Position numbers and translations under genes: made by a program. A DNA stretch of 33,815 nt from Acidimicrobiales bacterium (GTDB lineage: Bacteria > Actinomycetota > Acidimicrobiia > Acidimicrobiales > SHLQ01): NCBI GenBank assembly GCA_004282895.1, contig SHLQ01000011.1, positions 1 to 33,815 on the forward strand, given 5' to 3'. Positions 19,714 through 29,003 of the stretch are shown here, in pieces; position 1 is the stretch's first letter, and each line of letters opens with the position of its first letter. Under the pieces are notes generated by a model. That model did no database searches and was not told where the DNA came from. It saw nothing but the letters and a program-made list of their open reading frames with translations.

Positions 19714-19731
19714 CAATTGTACGTACAATTG
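19714..19731. promoter_or_regulatory. 18-bp perfect palindrome (CAATTGTACGTACAATTG), putative operator overlapping a TACAAT -10 element
   Basis: Exact self-complementarity read from sequence; 49 bp upstream of the peroxiredoxin start; contains TACAAT at 19724-19729. Confidence 0.55.
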
Positions 19732-19779
19732 TCTGAGGTGTTCGGCGTCCGCCGGATGCTTTGATCGAGAGGAACAATC

Positions 19780-20412
19780 ATGAGTTTGCATCTGGGAGAT
19801 GTCGCCCCCGACTTCACCGCTGACACAACCGACGGCGAGGTGTCGTTCCACGACTGGAAGGCCGGTTCCTGGGCGGTCTTCTTCAGCCATCCTGCGGACT
19901 ACACCCCGGTGTGTACTACCGAGCTCGGCCGCACCGCCGCACTCGAGAGCGAGTTCGCGAAGCGCAACACGAAGGCCATGGCGCTGTCTGTCGATCCGAT
20001 CGAAGTTCACCACGGATGGGCCCCTGACATCGGCGAGGTTTCCGGTACGGCGCTCAACTTCCCGATCGTTGCCGACCCGGATCGCACGGTCGCCGAGTTG
20101 TACGACATGATCCACCCCGGCGCCGGTGATACATCGACGGTGCGCTCCGTCTTCATTATCGACCCGGATAATGTGCTGCGACTCAGCCTCACGTACCCGA
20201 AGTCCGTCGGACGTAACTTCGACGAGATTGTTCGAGTGATTGACGCACTGCAGGCCACGGACCGGGACGCGATTGCGACCCCCGCCGATTGGCAGCCCGG
20301 AGACCGGGTCATCGTGTCTCCCGGAATGTCGACCGAAGAAGCAGTCTCGACGTTCGAGAACGTGGTCGAGGTCAAGCCGTACCTCCGCTGGGCGGACGCA
20401 CCGGGGTCCTAA
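19780..20412 (+). CDS. 1-Cys peroxiredoxin (Prx6-like)
   Basis: HPADYTPVCTTE active site; only one cysteine in the translated protein; C-terminal extension PYLRWADAP. Confidence 0.93.
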   Translation: MSLHLGDVAPDFTADTTDGEVSFHDWKAGSWAVFFSHPADYTPVCTTELGRTAALESEFAKRNTKAMALSVDPIEVHHGWAPDIGEVSGTALNFPIVADPDRTVAELYDMIHPGAGDTSTVRSVFIIDPDNVLRLSLTYPKSVGRNFDEIVRVIDALQATDRDAIATPADWQPGDRVIVSPGMSTEEAVSTFENVVEVKPYLRWADAPGS

Positions 20413-20449
20413 CCCCACACAATCGTTCGACCCGGTTTCGTCCGGGCCC

Positions 20450-20455
20450 TAGGTT
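20450..20455 (+). promoter_or_regulatory. Putative -10 element (TAGGTT) for a leaderless transcript
   Basis: TAGGTT-N6-ATG at 20462; no SD. Confidence 0.3.
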
Positions 20456-20461
20456 TGGGCG

Positions 20462-23400
20462 ATGTCGAACAACAGCACCGACGAAGAGTCCGAGAAGACG
20501 CCGATCGAAAAGGCCATGGCCGGGTTGGCCATGCGCAGCATTGGTCCCGCCTTCATGGGTGGTCGCATCGCGGACATCGCCATTCATCCGTCGCGTCCGA
20601 CCACCTGGTACGTGGCAGTTGGCTCGGGTGGTGTGTGGCGTACGGACAACGCTGGCATCACGTGGAAGCCGCTGTTCGATGAGCAGCCGTCCTATTCGAT
20701 CGGCTGTGTGCGAATAGACCCGTCCCACCCGGAAGTGATCTGGGTTGGGACGGGCGAGGCCGTGAGCGGCCGACACGTGGCATGGGGTGATGGCGTCTAT
20801 CGCAGCGACGATGGTGGCGAATCCTGGTTGCAAATCGGGCTGGAGCGATCCGAACACATCAGCGACATCCTGATCGATCCACGCGATGGCAATGTCGTCT
20901 ACGTCGCGGCTGAGGGTCCGTTGTGGTCCTCCGGCGGCGAGAGAGGCCTCTACAAGACCACCGACGGCGGTGCGACGTGGGAGCTGGTGCTGTCCGTGGA
21001 TGACGACACCGGCGTGACCAGTGCGGTCTTCGCGCCAGATGACCCCGACGTCATCTACGCCGCGACCTATCAGCGCCGCCGGCGGGTGTGGTCATTTCTT
21101 GGCGGTGGCCCTGGATCGGGCATCCACACATCCAGCGACCGTGGCCAGACCTGGACGAAAGCGACAAAGGGTTTGCCCGAAGGTGAGATGGGTCGAATCG
21201 GCCTGGCTGTCACCCCAGCGGCGCCGGAGATCGTCTACGCCACGATCGAGGCCGCCGACGAGAAGGAGAAGGGGTTCTACCGATCGACGAACCGGGGCCG
21301 CACGTGGGAGCGACGAAACGAGTACCTCTCGGGTGGCACCGGCCCGCACTACTACCAGGAACTGTTCGCCTCGCCGACGGATGCCGACAAGGTGTACCAG
21401 GTCGATGTCTTCCTGCACGTCACGATCGACGGCGGAAAGACGTTTCGGAACATGGAGACGGGCAAACACAAACACAGCGACAACCACGTGCTGTGGATCG
21501 ATCCGCACAACGGGCAACATCTCATCGTCGGTTGTGACGCGGGGCTCTACGAGACGTTCGACGACGGGGAGGCGTGGCGTCATGTCCCCAACCTCCCGAT
21601 TTCGCAGTTCTATCGGGTCGCGGTCGACAACTCCGTTCCGTTCACGAACATCCTTGGTGGCGCGCAGGACCTGGGAACGCTGCGCGGCCCCACGCGCACG
21701 TTGCATGTCGACGGCGTGCGGAATCAAGACTGGTCGGTGACTCTCGGCGCCGACGGCTATCAGGTCGCGTTCGACCCGGATGACAACGACATCAGCTACA
21801 TGGAATGGCAGATTGGCAACGTCATGCGTCACGACGGCCGCACGATGGAGCTGGAGGACATACAGCCGCAGGCCGGTCCGGACGACCCGCCGGAGCGGTG
21901 GAATTGGGATACACCGATCGTCATCAGCCCCCATGCACCGAATCGCATCTACGTTGCGTCGCAGCGGCTCTGGCGAAGCGAGGACCGTGGCGATTCGTGG
22001 ACGCCGATCAGCCCCGACCTGACCACGAACCGGAATCGATTGGAGTTGGCCACGGGGGACCGGGTCGTCAGCGTCGACTCGATCTTCGATCACATGGCGA
22101 TGTCGTTCTACAGCACGATCACTGCGGTGGCGGAGTCTCCGGTCGAGGAGGGTGTCATCTACGTGGGCACGGACGACGGCCGTATCCAGGTGACCGAGGA
22201 TGGTGGCGCAACCTGGCGGGAAGCCGCTCGGCCCGATGGCCTGTCGGAGTTCGCATTCATCAACGACATCGAAGCATCACAACACGACGGTGACGTCGTG
22301 ATCATCGCTACCGACGATCACAAGAGCGGCGACTACCGGCCCTACCTCTTCGAGAGTCGCGATCGCGGACGCACGTGGCGCTCGATCGCTGGCGATCTTC
22401 CTGAAGCCACAACGATCTGGGCGATCGAACAGGACCACGTGAAGGCGGACCTGCTGTTCGTGGGAGCCGAGCATGGCGTACACGTGAGCCTCGATGGCGG
22501 CGAACGCTGGCACAAGCTGACCAAAGGAGTGCCCACCATTTCCTTCCGAGATCTTGCGATTCAACGTCGAGACAACGACCTTGTAGGGGCGACCTTCGGA
22601 CGCGGGTTCTATGTTCTCGACGACTACGCCCCGCTTCGAGAACTGAGCGAGGACGCACTTGCCGCTCCGGCTGCACTCCTGCCGGTCCGCGACGCGTGGT
22701 GGTACGTGCCCTACCAGCCGATGCAGGCGGTGGATCAGCCCACGCTCGGAACCACGGCATTTCGCACGCCGAATCCAGAGTTCGGGGCGACCGTCACGTA
22801 TCACCTGAGCGAGGAGATCCGCTCCGCCAAGGGGACGCGCCGCGAGGCCGAGAAGGAGCAGGACACATCCGGTACTGACGTGCCGTTCCCGGGATGGGAC
22901 ACCCTGCGAGACGAACACCGTGAGGTTGATCCGGTTGTGGCCCTCGTCGTACGGAATGCAGACGGCGACGCGATCCGCCACGTCCCGGCGGAATCAAAGC
23001 CAGGGTTGCATCGCACATCATGGGATCTTCGCCTGCCCGCACCCGATCCGGTCAAGCTCGCCAAACCGGAGTTCGAACCGCCGTGGGTGACCGACCCCAA
23101 GGGCCCACTTGTCGAGCCAGGCTCGTACTCGGTCGAGTTGGTACGACTCTCTGCGGCCGGAGTGGAGCTGCTGGCCGGCCCGGAGCAGTTCTCGGTCGTG
23201 CCGACACCCGCGGTCAGCACCGCGCTGGGGGACGCCGGAGATTTCCGGAGACGAAGCACCGACCTCGCGCGTCGGGTTGCCGGGGCAGCGAAGCAAATAG
23301 AGTCCGCCCGCGATCGAATTCGCCATGTGCGCGCTGGTATCAGCGCGACGCCGGCGGCTGCCGACCTGTTGCCCCGGCTTGAGAGCGTCCATGTCGCGAT

Positions 23401-23719
23401 CGAGGACGCCGCCGTGACGCTCATGGGTGATCCGGTGCTGGAGAAGATGAACGAGCCTGCGCGGCCGTCGGTTCGCGAGCTCGTTGGTCGGGTGGTCAGC
23501 AATCACCGGAACAACACCGGACCGCCCACGGCAACCCAGCGGGCAACCATCGATCAGGTCGCGGCCAACTTCGAAACGATCGTGCCGGAGCTCGCGGCTG
23601 CCCCCGACGAGCTGGCGGCACTCACCGCTGAACTCGACGCGGCCGGAGGCCCTGGACGCCGCGTTGACCGGCTGTGTCAGCTGATCGCGAAGTCGGTGAT
23701 CTGGACCTCTGCGCCATAG
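20462..23719 (+). CDS. BNR/Asp-box (VPS10/sortilin-like beta-propeller) repeat protein
   Basis: 1085 aa with many Asp-boxes: SDDGGESW, TTDGGATW, SSDRGQTW, STNRGRTW, TIDGGKTF, SEDRGDSW, TEDGGATW, SRDRGRTW, SLDGGERW. Confidence 0.88.
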   Translation: MSNNSTDEESEKTPIEKAMAGLAMRSIGPAFMGGRIADIAIHPSRPTTWYVAVGSGGVWRTDNAGITWKPLFDEQPSYSIGCVRIDPSHPEVIWVGTGEAVSGRHVAWGDGVYRSDDGGESWLQIGLERSEHISDILIDPRDGNVVYVAAEGPLWSSGGERGLYKTTDGGATWELVLSVDDDTGVTSAVFAPDDPDVIYAATYQRRRRVWSFLGGGPGSGIHTSSDRGQTWTKATKGLPEGEMGRIGLAVTPAAPEIVYATIEAADEKEKGFYRSTNRGRTWERRNEYLSGGTGPHYYQELFASPTDADKVYQVDVFLHVTIDGGKTFRNMETGKHKHSDNHVLWIDPHNGQHLIVGCDAGLYETFDDGEAWRHVPNLPISQFYRVAVDNSVPFTNILGGAQDLGTLRGPTRTLHVDGVRNQDWSVTLGADGYQVAFDPDDNDISYMEWQIGNVMRHDGRTMELEDIQPQAGPDDPPERWNWDTPIVISPHAPNRIYVASQRLWRSEDRGDSWTPISPDLTTNRNRLELATGDRVVSVDSIFDHMAMSFYSTITAVAESPVEEGVIYVGTDDGRIQVTEDGGATWREAARPDGLSEFAFINDIEASQHDGDVVIIATDDHKSGDYRPYLFESRDRGRTWRSIAGDLPEATTIWAIEQDHVKADLLFVGAEHGVHVSLDGGERWHKLTKGVPTISFRDLAIQRRDNDLVGATFGRGFYVLDDYAPLRELSEDALAAPAALLPVRDAWWYVPYQPMQAVDQPTLGTTAFRTPNPEFGATVTYHLSEEIRSAKGTRREAEKEQDTSGTDVPFPGWDTLRDEHREVDPVVALVVRNADGDAIRHVPAESKPGLHRTSWDLRLPAPDPVKLAKPEFEPPWVTDPKGPLVEPGSYSVELVRLSAAGVELLAGPEQFSVVPTPAVSTALGDAGDFRRRSTDLARRVAGAAKQIESARDRIRHVRAGISATPAAADLLPRLESVHVAIEDAAVTLMGDPVLEKMNEPARPSVRELVGRVVSNHRNNTGPPTATQRATIDQVAANFETIVPELAAAPDELAALTAELDAAGGPGRRVDRLCQLIAKSVIWTSAP

Positions 23720-24669
23720 TCGGCGAAATCGCCGTCGGCTCGGGCTTGGCGGAAGTCGCCCCAGTTGATTGGCCGATAGTGAGCGTGGTCGCCGGCGCGG
23801 ATCGAGCCGGGTAGCGGGCTGTAGTCGGTCGTGTAGCTCGGGTTGAAGAAGTAGGGGAGCGAGTACCTCGCGGCGTTCGTGCGAGCTGCCACCCGATGCA
23901 GTGCGGCCTGATAACGGTCGTTCGACCAGACCTGCATCATGTCGCCGGTGTTCACGACGAGTGCCCCGGGGATGGGCTCGACATCAACCCATACGCCTTG
24001 GTGTTCGACCTGCAGTCCGCCGACGTCATCTTGTAGCAGCAGCGTCAGTGCACCGGAGTCGCTGTGGTGATGTAGTGCCATGTCCCCGAGGTCGGTCACC
24101 GTGGCTGCTTCCGCTTCGGTCAGGAGATCGGTCAGTGGGTAGTGGTTCATCCGTACGAAGCTGGTGTGGTCGTCCCCGAAGTGCTCGCGGAGGTAGTCAG
24201 CGTGTTCCCCCAAACCTCGGCAGAACGCCTGCAGCAGCCATTGTCCCAGTCGATCGCACGACTGCAGATATCCAACCATCGTCTCACGAAAGCCCGGCAG
24301 GTCCGGCCACTGGTTCACCCCATCGACGCGATGGAAGTTGCGGGGGTCGTCGTCGGGCAGATCGGGAAACGGCACGTGCGCGAGGTCGAGAACCTCCTTG
24401 AGGTCCCGGGCGTTCTTCGTGAGCTCACGGTCGTAGTACCCACGGGAGTTCTCCTTGGTGCGTAGGATCTGCCGTTTCTCGTCCGTCGGCAGGGCGAAGA
24501 AGGCGCGGGTCGCCTGCCACACCTCTTCGAACTGCTCGCCTGGGATCCCGTGATTGCTGACTTGGAAGAACCCAAAGTCCTCAGCAGCTTGCGCGACGGC
24601 ATCAACAACCTGTTCCGTCGGCTGCTCGGTGGCGCCAGAGAGGTCGATAATCGGAACGGTGGCGGTCAT
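23677..24669 (-). CDS. 2OG-Fe(II) oxygenase, isopenicillin N synthase-like family
   Basis: GFFQVSNHGIP, HHHSDSGALTLLLQDDVGGLQV, NTGDMMQVWSNDRYQAALHRV, RYSLPYFFNP. Start revised to ATG 24669. Confidence 0.9.
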   Translation of the reverse strand: MTATVPIIDLSGATEQPTEQVVDAVAQAAEDFGFFQVSNHGIPGEQFEEVWQATRAFFALPTDEKRQILRTKENSRGYYDRELTKNARDLKEVLDLAHVPFPDLPDDDPRNFHRVDGVNQWPDLPGFRETMVGYLQSCDRLGQWLLQAFCRGLGEHADYLREHFGDDHTSFVRMNHYPLTDLLTEAEAATVTDLGDMALHHHSDSGALTLLLQDDVGGLQVEHQGVWVDVEPIPGALVVNTGDMMQVWSNDRYQAALHRVAARTNAARYSLPYFFNPSYTTDYSPLPGSIRAGDHAHYRPINWGDFRQARADGDFADYGAEVQITDFAIS

Positions 24670-25574
24670 GATCCACCTGGTCGGGCAGCAAGGGCGCCAA
24701 TCGACAGCCGAATGGTTGGTTCCGGCGGTTCGGGCGCATCGGGGTCGAAGAACGGCTTCGTTCCACGACCCGATACGCGGTGGCCTTTCCGTTCGTCCGG
24801 CCAGTAGTCCCAAATTGCGAAGTGTTGCAGGCGACGGTTGTCCCAGAGCGCCACATCATTCTGTTGCCAGGTGAATCGAATCTGAAACTCTGGTCTTTCC
24901 ACATGATTGAAGAGCCAGTTCAGCAACTCGTCGCTCTGGTCCGGCTCCATTCCGACGATGGCGGTCGTGAAAGAGCGATTCACGTAGATGCTCGGCCGGC
25001 CTGTATCGGGGTGGGTGCGGACCACCGGGTGTTCGGCGGCGGGATAGATGGCATCGGTGTCGTCCACGCCTCGGTCGGCGTAGCGACCTCGATACACGTG
25101 CTCGGACTCGTGCCGCGCCGTCAGTGACTTCAGCTGGGACCGCCACTCGGGCGGCAGCGCCCGGTAGGCGGCTTCCATGTCGGCGAAAAGGGTGTCCCCG
25201 CCGCCACCTTGAGGTAGCTGATGGATCTGCAGCATCGTCGCGAGCGGCGGCTCCTCATCGCAGGACACATCCGTGTGCCAGCCGTTGCCATTCGCGACGG
25301 GCGAGTCGCGATGGGCGTGAATGACGAACACCGCCGAGTCGGCATCATCCATCGGAGCTGCGGGATGCTGGTGCAGCGGCCCCAACCGGCGAGCCAAACC
25401 AACCTGGGCATCGGCCGACAGGAGGCTCTGCCCGCGAAAGAAGAGCACTCCATGAGCGTGGAACGCTTCCTCAAGGGCTTCGAACGTGGCGTCGTCGATT
25501 CCAACCGCGAGGTCCATGCCAGTGATCTCGGCGCCAAACACCGGTGACACGGGTTGAGCTTCGAAGTTAACCAT
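24666..25574 (-). CDS. TauD/TfdA-family dioxygenase
   Basis: GVLFFRGQ, NGWHTDVSCDEEPP, GGGDTLFADMEAAYRAL, VWDNR-type segment (ALWDNRRLQHFA), HRVSGRG. Start revised to ATG 25574; ATGA overlap with downstream gene. Confidence 0.92.
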   Translation of the reverse strand: MVNFEAQPVSPVFGAEITGMDLAVGIDDATFEALEEAFHAHGVLFFRGQSLLSADAQVGLARRLGPLHQHPAAPMDDADSAVFVIHAHRDSPVANGNGWHTDVSCDEEPPLATMLQIHQLPQGGGGDTLFADMEAAYRALPPEWRSQLKSLTARHESEHVYRGRYADRGVDDTDAIYPAAEHPVVRTHPDTGRPSIYVNRSFTTAIVGMEPDQSDELLNWLFNHVERPEFQIRFTWQQNDVALWDNRRLQHFAIWDYWPDERKGHRVSGRGTKPFFDPDAPEPPEPTIRLSIGALAARPGGS

Positions 25575-25608
25575 GAGGTGACGATACTGCCCGCGCGAAT
25601 TCAGCGGT

Positions 25609-27057
25609 TCACTGGCTACCGGCGACAAGCCGTTCGGCAAGTCTTCTCCAGATCACCTTGTGGATCGGAAGGAGAACCCACCAGTACGCGCGACCGGCCA
25701 CGCCTCTCGGGTGGAATCGAGCGAGCTGTCGCAACTCGGTGGACCCGTCGTTGGTCTCGACAATCCTCCACTCGAGCCATGCTTCGCCCGGCACCTTCAT
25801 CTCCGCCCGAAGACGCAGGAGGTGTGGCTGTTCAAGTGCCTCCACGCGAAAGAAGTCGAGTGCGTCACCGACGCGAAGGTTGTCCGGGTGTCGACGCCCG
25901 CGGCGCATGCCCACGCCACCGATCAACTTGTCGAGCAGTCCGCGCAGTGCCCAGAGTTGATTTGCGACAAACCAGCCCCGGTCTCCGCCGATTCCGGCGA
26001 CGACCGCAAACACCTCCTCTACCGACGCGTTCGTAGTGGACACCTGTTGGATGTTCTGAAACATCGTGCCACCGGCCCAGTCAGGATCCTGCGGCATCGG
26101 TGACGCGGGTGCATCGGAGCTGTCCATCCAGCTCGTCTTGATTTCGAGATCGTCGACCACCGCCAAGGCTCGCTCGATCGCGCCGTCGAGGGTGTACGGA
26201 TCATGATCGATCAGGCGACGAATGTCGCGCTCCGGATGAACAACGACGTCGTTTATGAGACTGTCGACCAATGGTCGCGCGAGTCCGTATGGCAGGGGCG
26301 TTACGAGGTTGACCCAGTGTGAGGAGAGACGCGGTGTGAGCAGGGGAACCGGGATGATGAGGCGTCGGCGCAACCCGGCGCGATCGGCGTATCGATCCAT
26401 CATGTCCCGATAGGTGAGGATGTCTGGGCCGCCCACTTCGAGGATCTCGCCCGTGGTTCTCGCGTCATCCAATACGGCCACGAGGTAGTACAGAACATCA
26501 GCGATGGCGATTGGCTGACACTTCGTCCTGGTCACCCAGCGCGGACACGTCATTGCCGGCAGCACCTCAACCAGGTGGCGGAGCATTTCGAACGATGCGC
26601 TCCCCGAGCCGATGATGACGGCCGCTCGTAGTTCGGTTACGGGCACCGTCCCGGCGGCGAGGACATGCCCGACCTCATGGCGACTGGCCAGGTGATCCGA
26701 TAGATGGCCGGGGTCATCTTCGCCGAGGCCGCCCAGGTAGACGATCCTCTCCACGCCCGTGCGTTCTGCTGCACGACGGGTGTTCTCGGCGCCTAGCCGG
26801 TCGGTCTGTTCGAAGTCGCCGGAATGGCCCATCGCATGAACGAGGTAATACACCACCTCGATGTCGAGAAGCGCGTGGTTCAATGATTCCTCGTCCAAGA
26901 CGTCGGCCGCAGCGACGTCTACTTCGGAGCGCCAGTCAACGCCGTCCAGCCGGTCAGGGTTGCGGGCGAGGCAACGAACCTCATGGCCTGCGGCCAGCAG
27001 GCGTGGGACGAGGCGACCTCCTACGTAGCCGGTAGCTCCAATGACGGCGACTCTCAT
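25609..27057 (-). CDS. NAD(P)-binding SDR-like protein with C-terminal DUF2867-like domain
   Basis: MRVAVIGATGYVGGRLVPRLLAAGHEV; C-terminus DRGWFVANQLWALRGLLDKLIGGVGMRRGRRHPDNLRVGDALDFFRVE is DUF2867-like. Start revised to 27057. Confidence 0.88.
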   Translation of the reverse strand: MRVAVIGATGYVGGRLVPRLLAAGHEVRCLARNPDRLDGVDWRSEVDVAAADVLDEESLNHALLDIEVVYYLVHAMGHSGDFEQTDRLGAENTRRAAERTGVERIVYLGGLGEDDPGHLSDHLASRHEVGHVLAAGTVPVTELRAAVIIGSGSASFEMLRHLVEVLPAMTCPRWVTRTKCQPIAIADVLYYLVAVLDDARTTGEILEVGGPDILTYRDMMDRYADRAGLRRRLIIPVPLLTPRLSSHWVNLVTPLPYGLARPLVDSLINDVVVHPERDIRRLIDHDPYTLDGAIERALAVVDDLEIKTSWMDSSDAPASPMPQDPDWAGGTMFQNIQQVSTTNASVEEVFAVVAGIGGDRGWFVANQLWALRGLLDKLIGGVGMRRGRRHPDNLRVGDALDFFRVEALEQPHLLRLRAEMKVPGEAWLEWRIVETNDGSTELRQLARFHPRGVAGRAYWWVLLPIHKVIWRRLAERLVAGSQ

Positions 27058-27446
27058 GCCGCGACCTCGGCGAGTCGCTGCAAACGGGTCAGCGCCACGC
27101 GACATACCGTCAGGTACGGGGTTGCCGCGATCGGAACGCCGAAGCCGGCTCGGCAAGACTCGGCATCAAGGGGCTGCACGGTGTGGTTGGTAGCCGTAAC
27201 GCCAGCTACCTTCCATGACCATTGAGACCCGGGTTCAAACTCCGTGATTTCGAAGGAAAGCTCGGGGCCGAACACCGTCTTGATCGTACCGGTGGCCCCA
27301 GTGGTTAGGTGGCCGCCATCGACCGTCGCCGACCGCACTGATGGGCCCCACGTGGGCCAGGCGTTCGTGTCCGTCAGCAGGTCCCACACGTGGTCTGCGG
27401 GTGCATTGATGTTCCGATGGATCCAGTTCAACTTCACCGCGGCCAA
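27054..27446 (-). CDS. SRPBCC family protein
   Basis: INAPADHVWDLLTDTNAWPTWGPSV; ATGA overlap with SDR-DUF2867 gene. Start (TTG 27446 or GTG 27437) uncertain. Confidence 0.8.
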   Translation of the reverse strand: MAAVKLNWIHRNINAPADHVWDLLTDTNAWPTWGPSVRSATVDGGHLTTGATGTIKTVFGPELSFEITEFEPGSQWSWKVAGVTATNHTVQPLDAESCRAGFGVPIAATPYLTVCRVALTRLQRLAEVAA

Positions 27447-27567
27447 CTTCCGGTGTGCGATTTATCAGTCTCGCGCATCGCATAAGAACACGTCTGCTGA
27501 ATTGTGACCCGATTTGATGCGGCCCGTTGCGTCCAAACCGCCGCCTGCGGACGAAGTAGATAGTGAT

Positions 27568-28020
27568 ATGGCTCATTACGCAGTTACCGTCAGCACACCC
27601 CTGTCCGTCTCCGATGCGTTCGACTACATCGCAGACCTCTCGAACTTCGCCGAATGGGATCCTGGGGTTCGAGAAGTGTCACAGGTCGAAGGGGATGGGA
27701 CCGGGCTCGGATCTGCCTACGACGTCACCGTCGAGGGGATCGCTGGCCCGCTGACGTTGACGTATGTGGTCACCGATTTCACCTCACCCGACGTAATCGT
27801 GGCCGAGGCACGTAGCACCTTTCTCACATCGCTCGACACGATCACCGTTCGTGCGGATGGCGACGGTTCGACCGTGACCTATGACGCCATTCTCACGTTG
27901 AACGGCCCATTGGGGCTGGCCGACGCGTTCTTGGCCCCAGCTTTCAAAAAGATTGGGGACAAAGCGGCTGCCGGACTTGAGAAGGTTCTCGATGGCCGGA
28001 TCGTTGAGACAGTCTCATGA
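27568..28020 (+). CDS. SRPBCC family protein
   Basis: VSTPLSVSDAFDYIADLSNFAEWDPGVREVSQVEGDGTGLGSAYDV. Start revised to ATG 27568. Confidence 0.85.
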   Translation: MAHYAVTVSTPLSVSDAFDYIADLSNFAEWDPGVREVSQVEGDGTGLGSAYDVTVEGIAGPLTLTYVVTDFTSPDVIVAEARSTFLTSLDTITVRADGDGSTVTYDAILTLNGPLGLADAFLAPAFKKIGDKAAAGLEKVLDGRIVETVS

Positions 28021-28994
28021 GGGTCTCGAGTGTGGTCGACGCAGTCATCGAAGCCCCTGTGGTGTCAAGCTTCAGCCGGATCGGCTTCGATGTACGAAAA
28101 CGCCTTGACGATTGGACAGCCCTCGACACCTACGATCTGACGGATCACGTCGCCGTTGTTACCGGCGCCACTTCAGGCCTTGGACGCGCCGCAGCCGAAC
28201 AACTCGCACGGTGCGGCGCGACCCTGGTTCTCGTCGGCAGAGGAGCTGAGCGCAACCAGTCCGTCGTCGAGGAGATGATCGAGGCCACCGGGAACCCATC
28301 GATCAGTTCGGTTGCAGCCGATATGGGCGATTATGAGCAGGTTCGGCATCTTGCGTCGATCGTGCTGGCGGATCACGACCGCCTTGACGTGCTCATTCAC
28401 AATGCCGGCGCGCTTGCGAACGACCGACAAGACGCACCCGATGGAACGGAAGCAACGGTGGCAAGCCAGGTTGTCGGCCCGTTCCTCCTCACCAGCTTGC
28501 TTCTCGAGCGCCTCGGCGCGACGGATTCGTCGCGGGTCATCACGATGTCCTCGGGGGGTATGTACACCGCAGGCCTTACGGTCTCGAAACTGCAGATGCC
28601 AGCTGAGTCGTACAAGGGCGCCGAGCAGTACGCCCGCGCCAAACGCGCACAAGTGGTCCTCAACGAGATGTGGGCGGAACGTTTCGGGTACCTCGGCATC
28701 TTCTTTCACGCCATGCACCCAGGCTGGGCCGACACCCCCGGTGTCGATGCGTCCTTGCCGCTCTTCTCAAAGATCATGGGACCGTTGCTCCGGACACCCG
28801 AACAGGGAGCGGACACTCTCGTGTGGTTGGCTGCCGATGACGCTCCGCTCGCCGTGAATGGCAAGTTCTGGCTTGATCGGCGCCAGCGAAGCACCCACAA
28901 AATTCCGTCGACAAGATCCAGTGACACGTCGGAACGGCGAGAGAAGCTCTGGTCGTGGGTCGTCGAGACCGCCGGCTACGAGCCCACCGTGTAG
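28017..28994 (+). CDS. Short-chain dehydrogenase/reductase (DHRS12-like)
   Basis: VVTGATSGLGRAAAEQLA, IHNAGAL, YARAK; ATGA overlap with the upstream SRPBCC gene. Confidence 0.88.
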   Translation: MRVSSVVDAVIEAPVVSSFSRIGFDVRKRLDDWTALDTYDLTDHVAVVTGATSGLGRAAAEQLARCGATLVLVGRGAERNQSVVEEMIEATGNPSISSVAADMGDYEQVRHLASIVLADHDRLDVLIHNAGALANDRQDAPDGTEATVASQVVGPFLLTSLLLERLGATDSSRVITMSSGGMYTAGLTVSKLQMPAESYKGAEQYARAKRAQVVLNEMWAERFGYLGIFFHAMHPGWADTPGVDASLPLFSKIMGPLLRTPEQGADTLVWLAADDAPLAVNGKFWLDRRQRSTHKIPSTRSSDTSERREKLWSWVVETAGYEPTV

Positions 28995-29003
28995 CAGGGA
29001 GCC

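Noticed and set aside
20431-20446. CCCGG-TTTCGT-CCGGG as a rho-independent terminator after the peroxiredoxin gene
   Set aside because: Only a 5-bp stem with no following T-tract; too weak to call.
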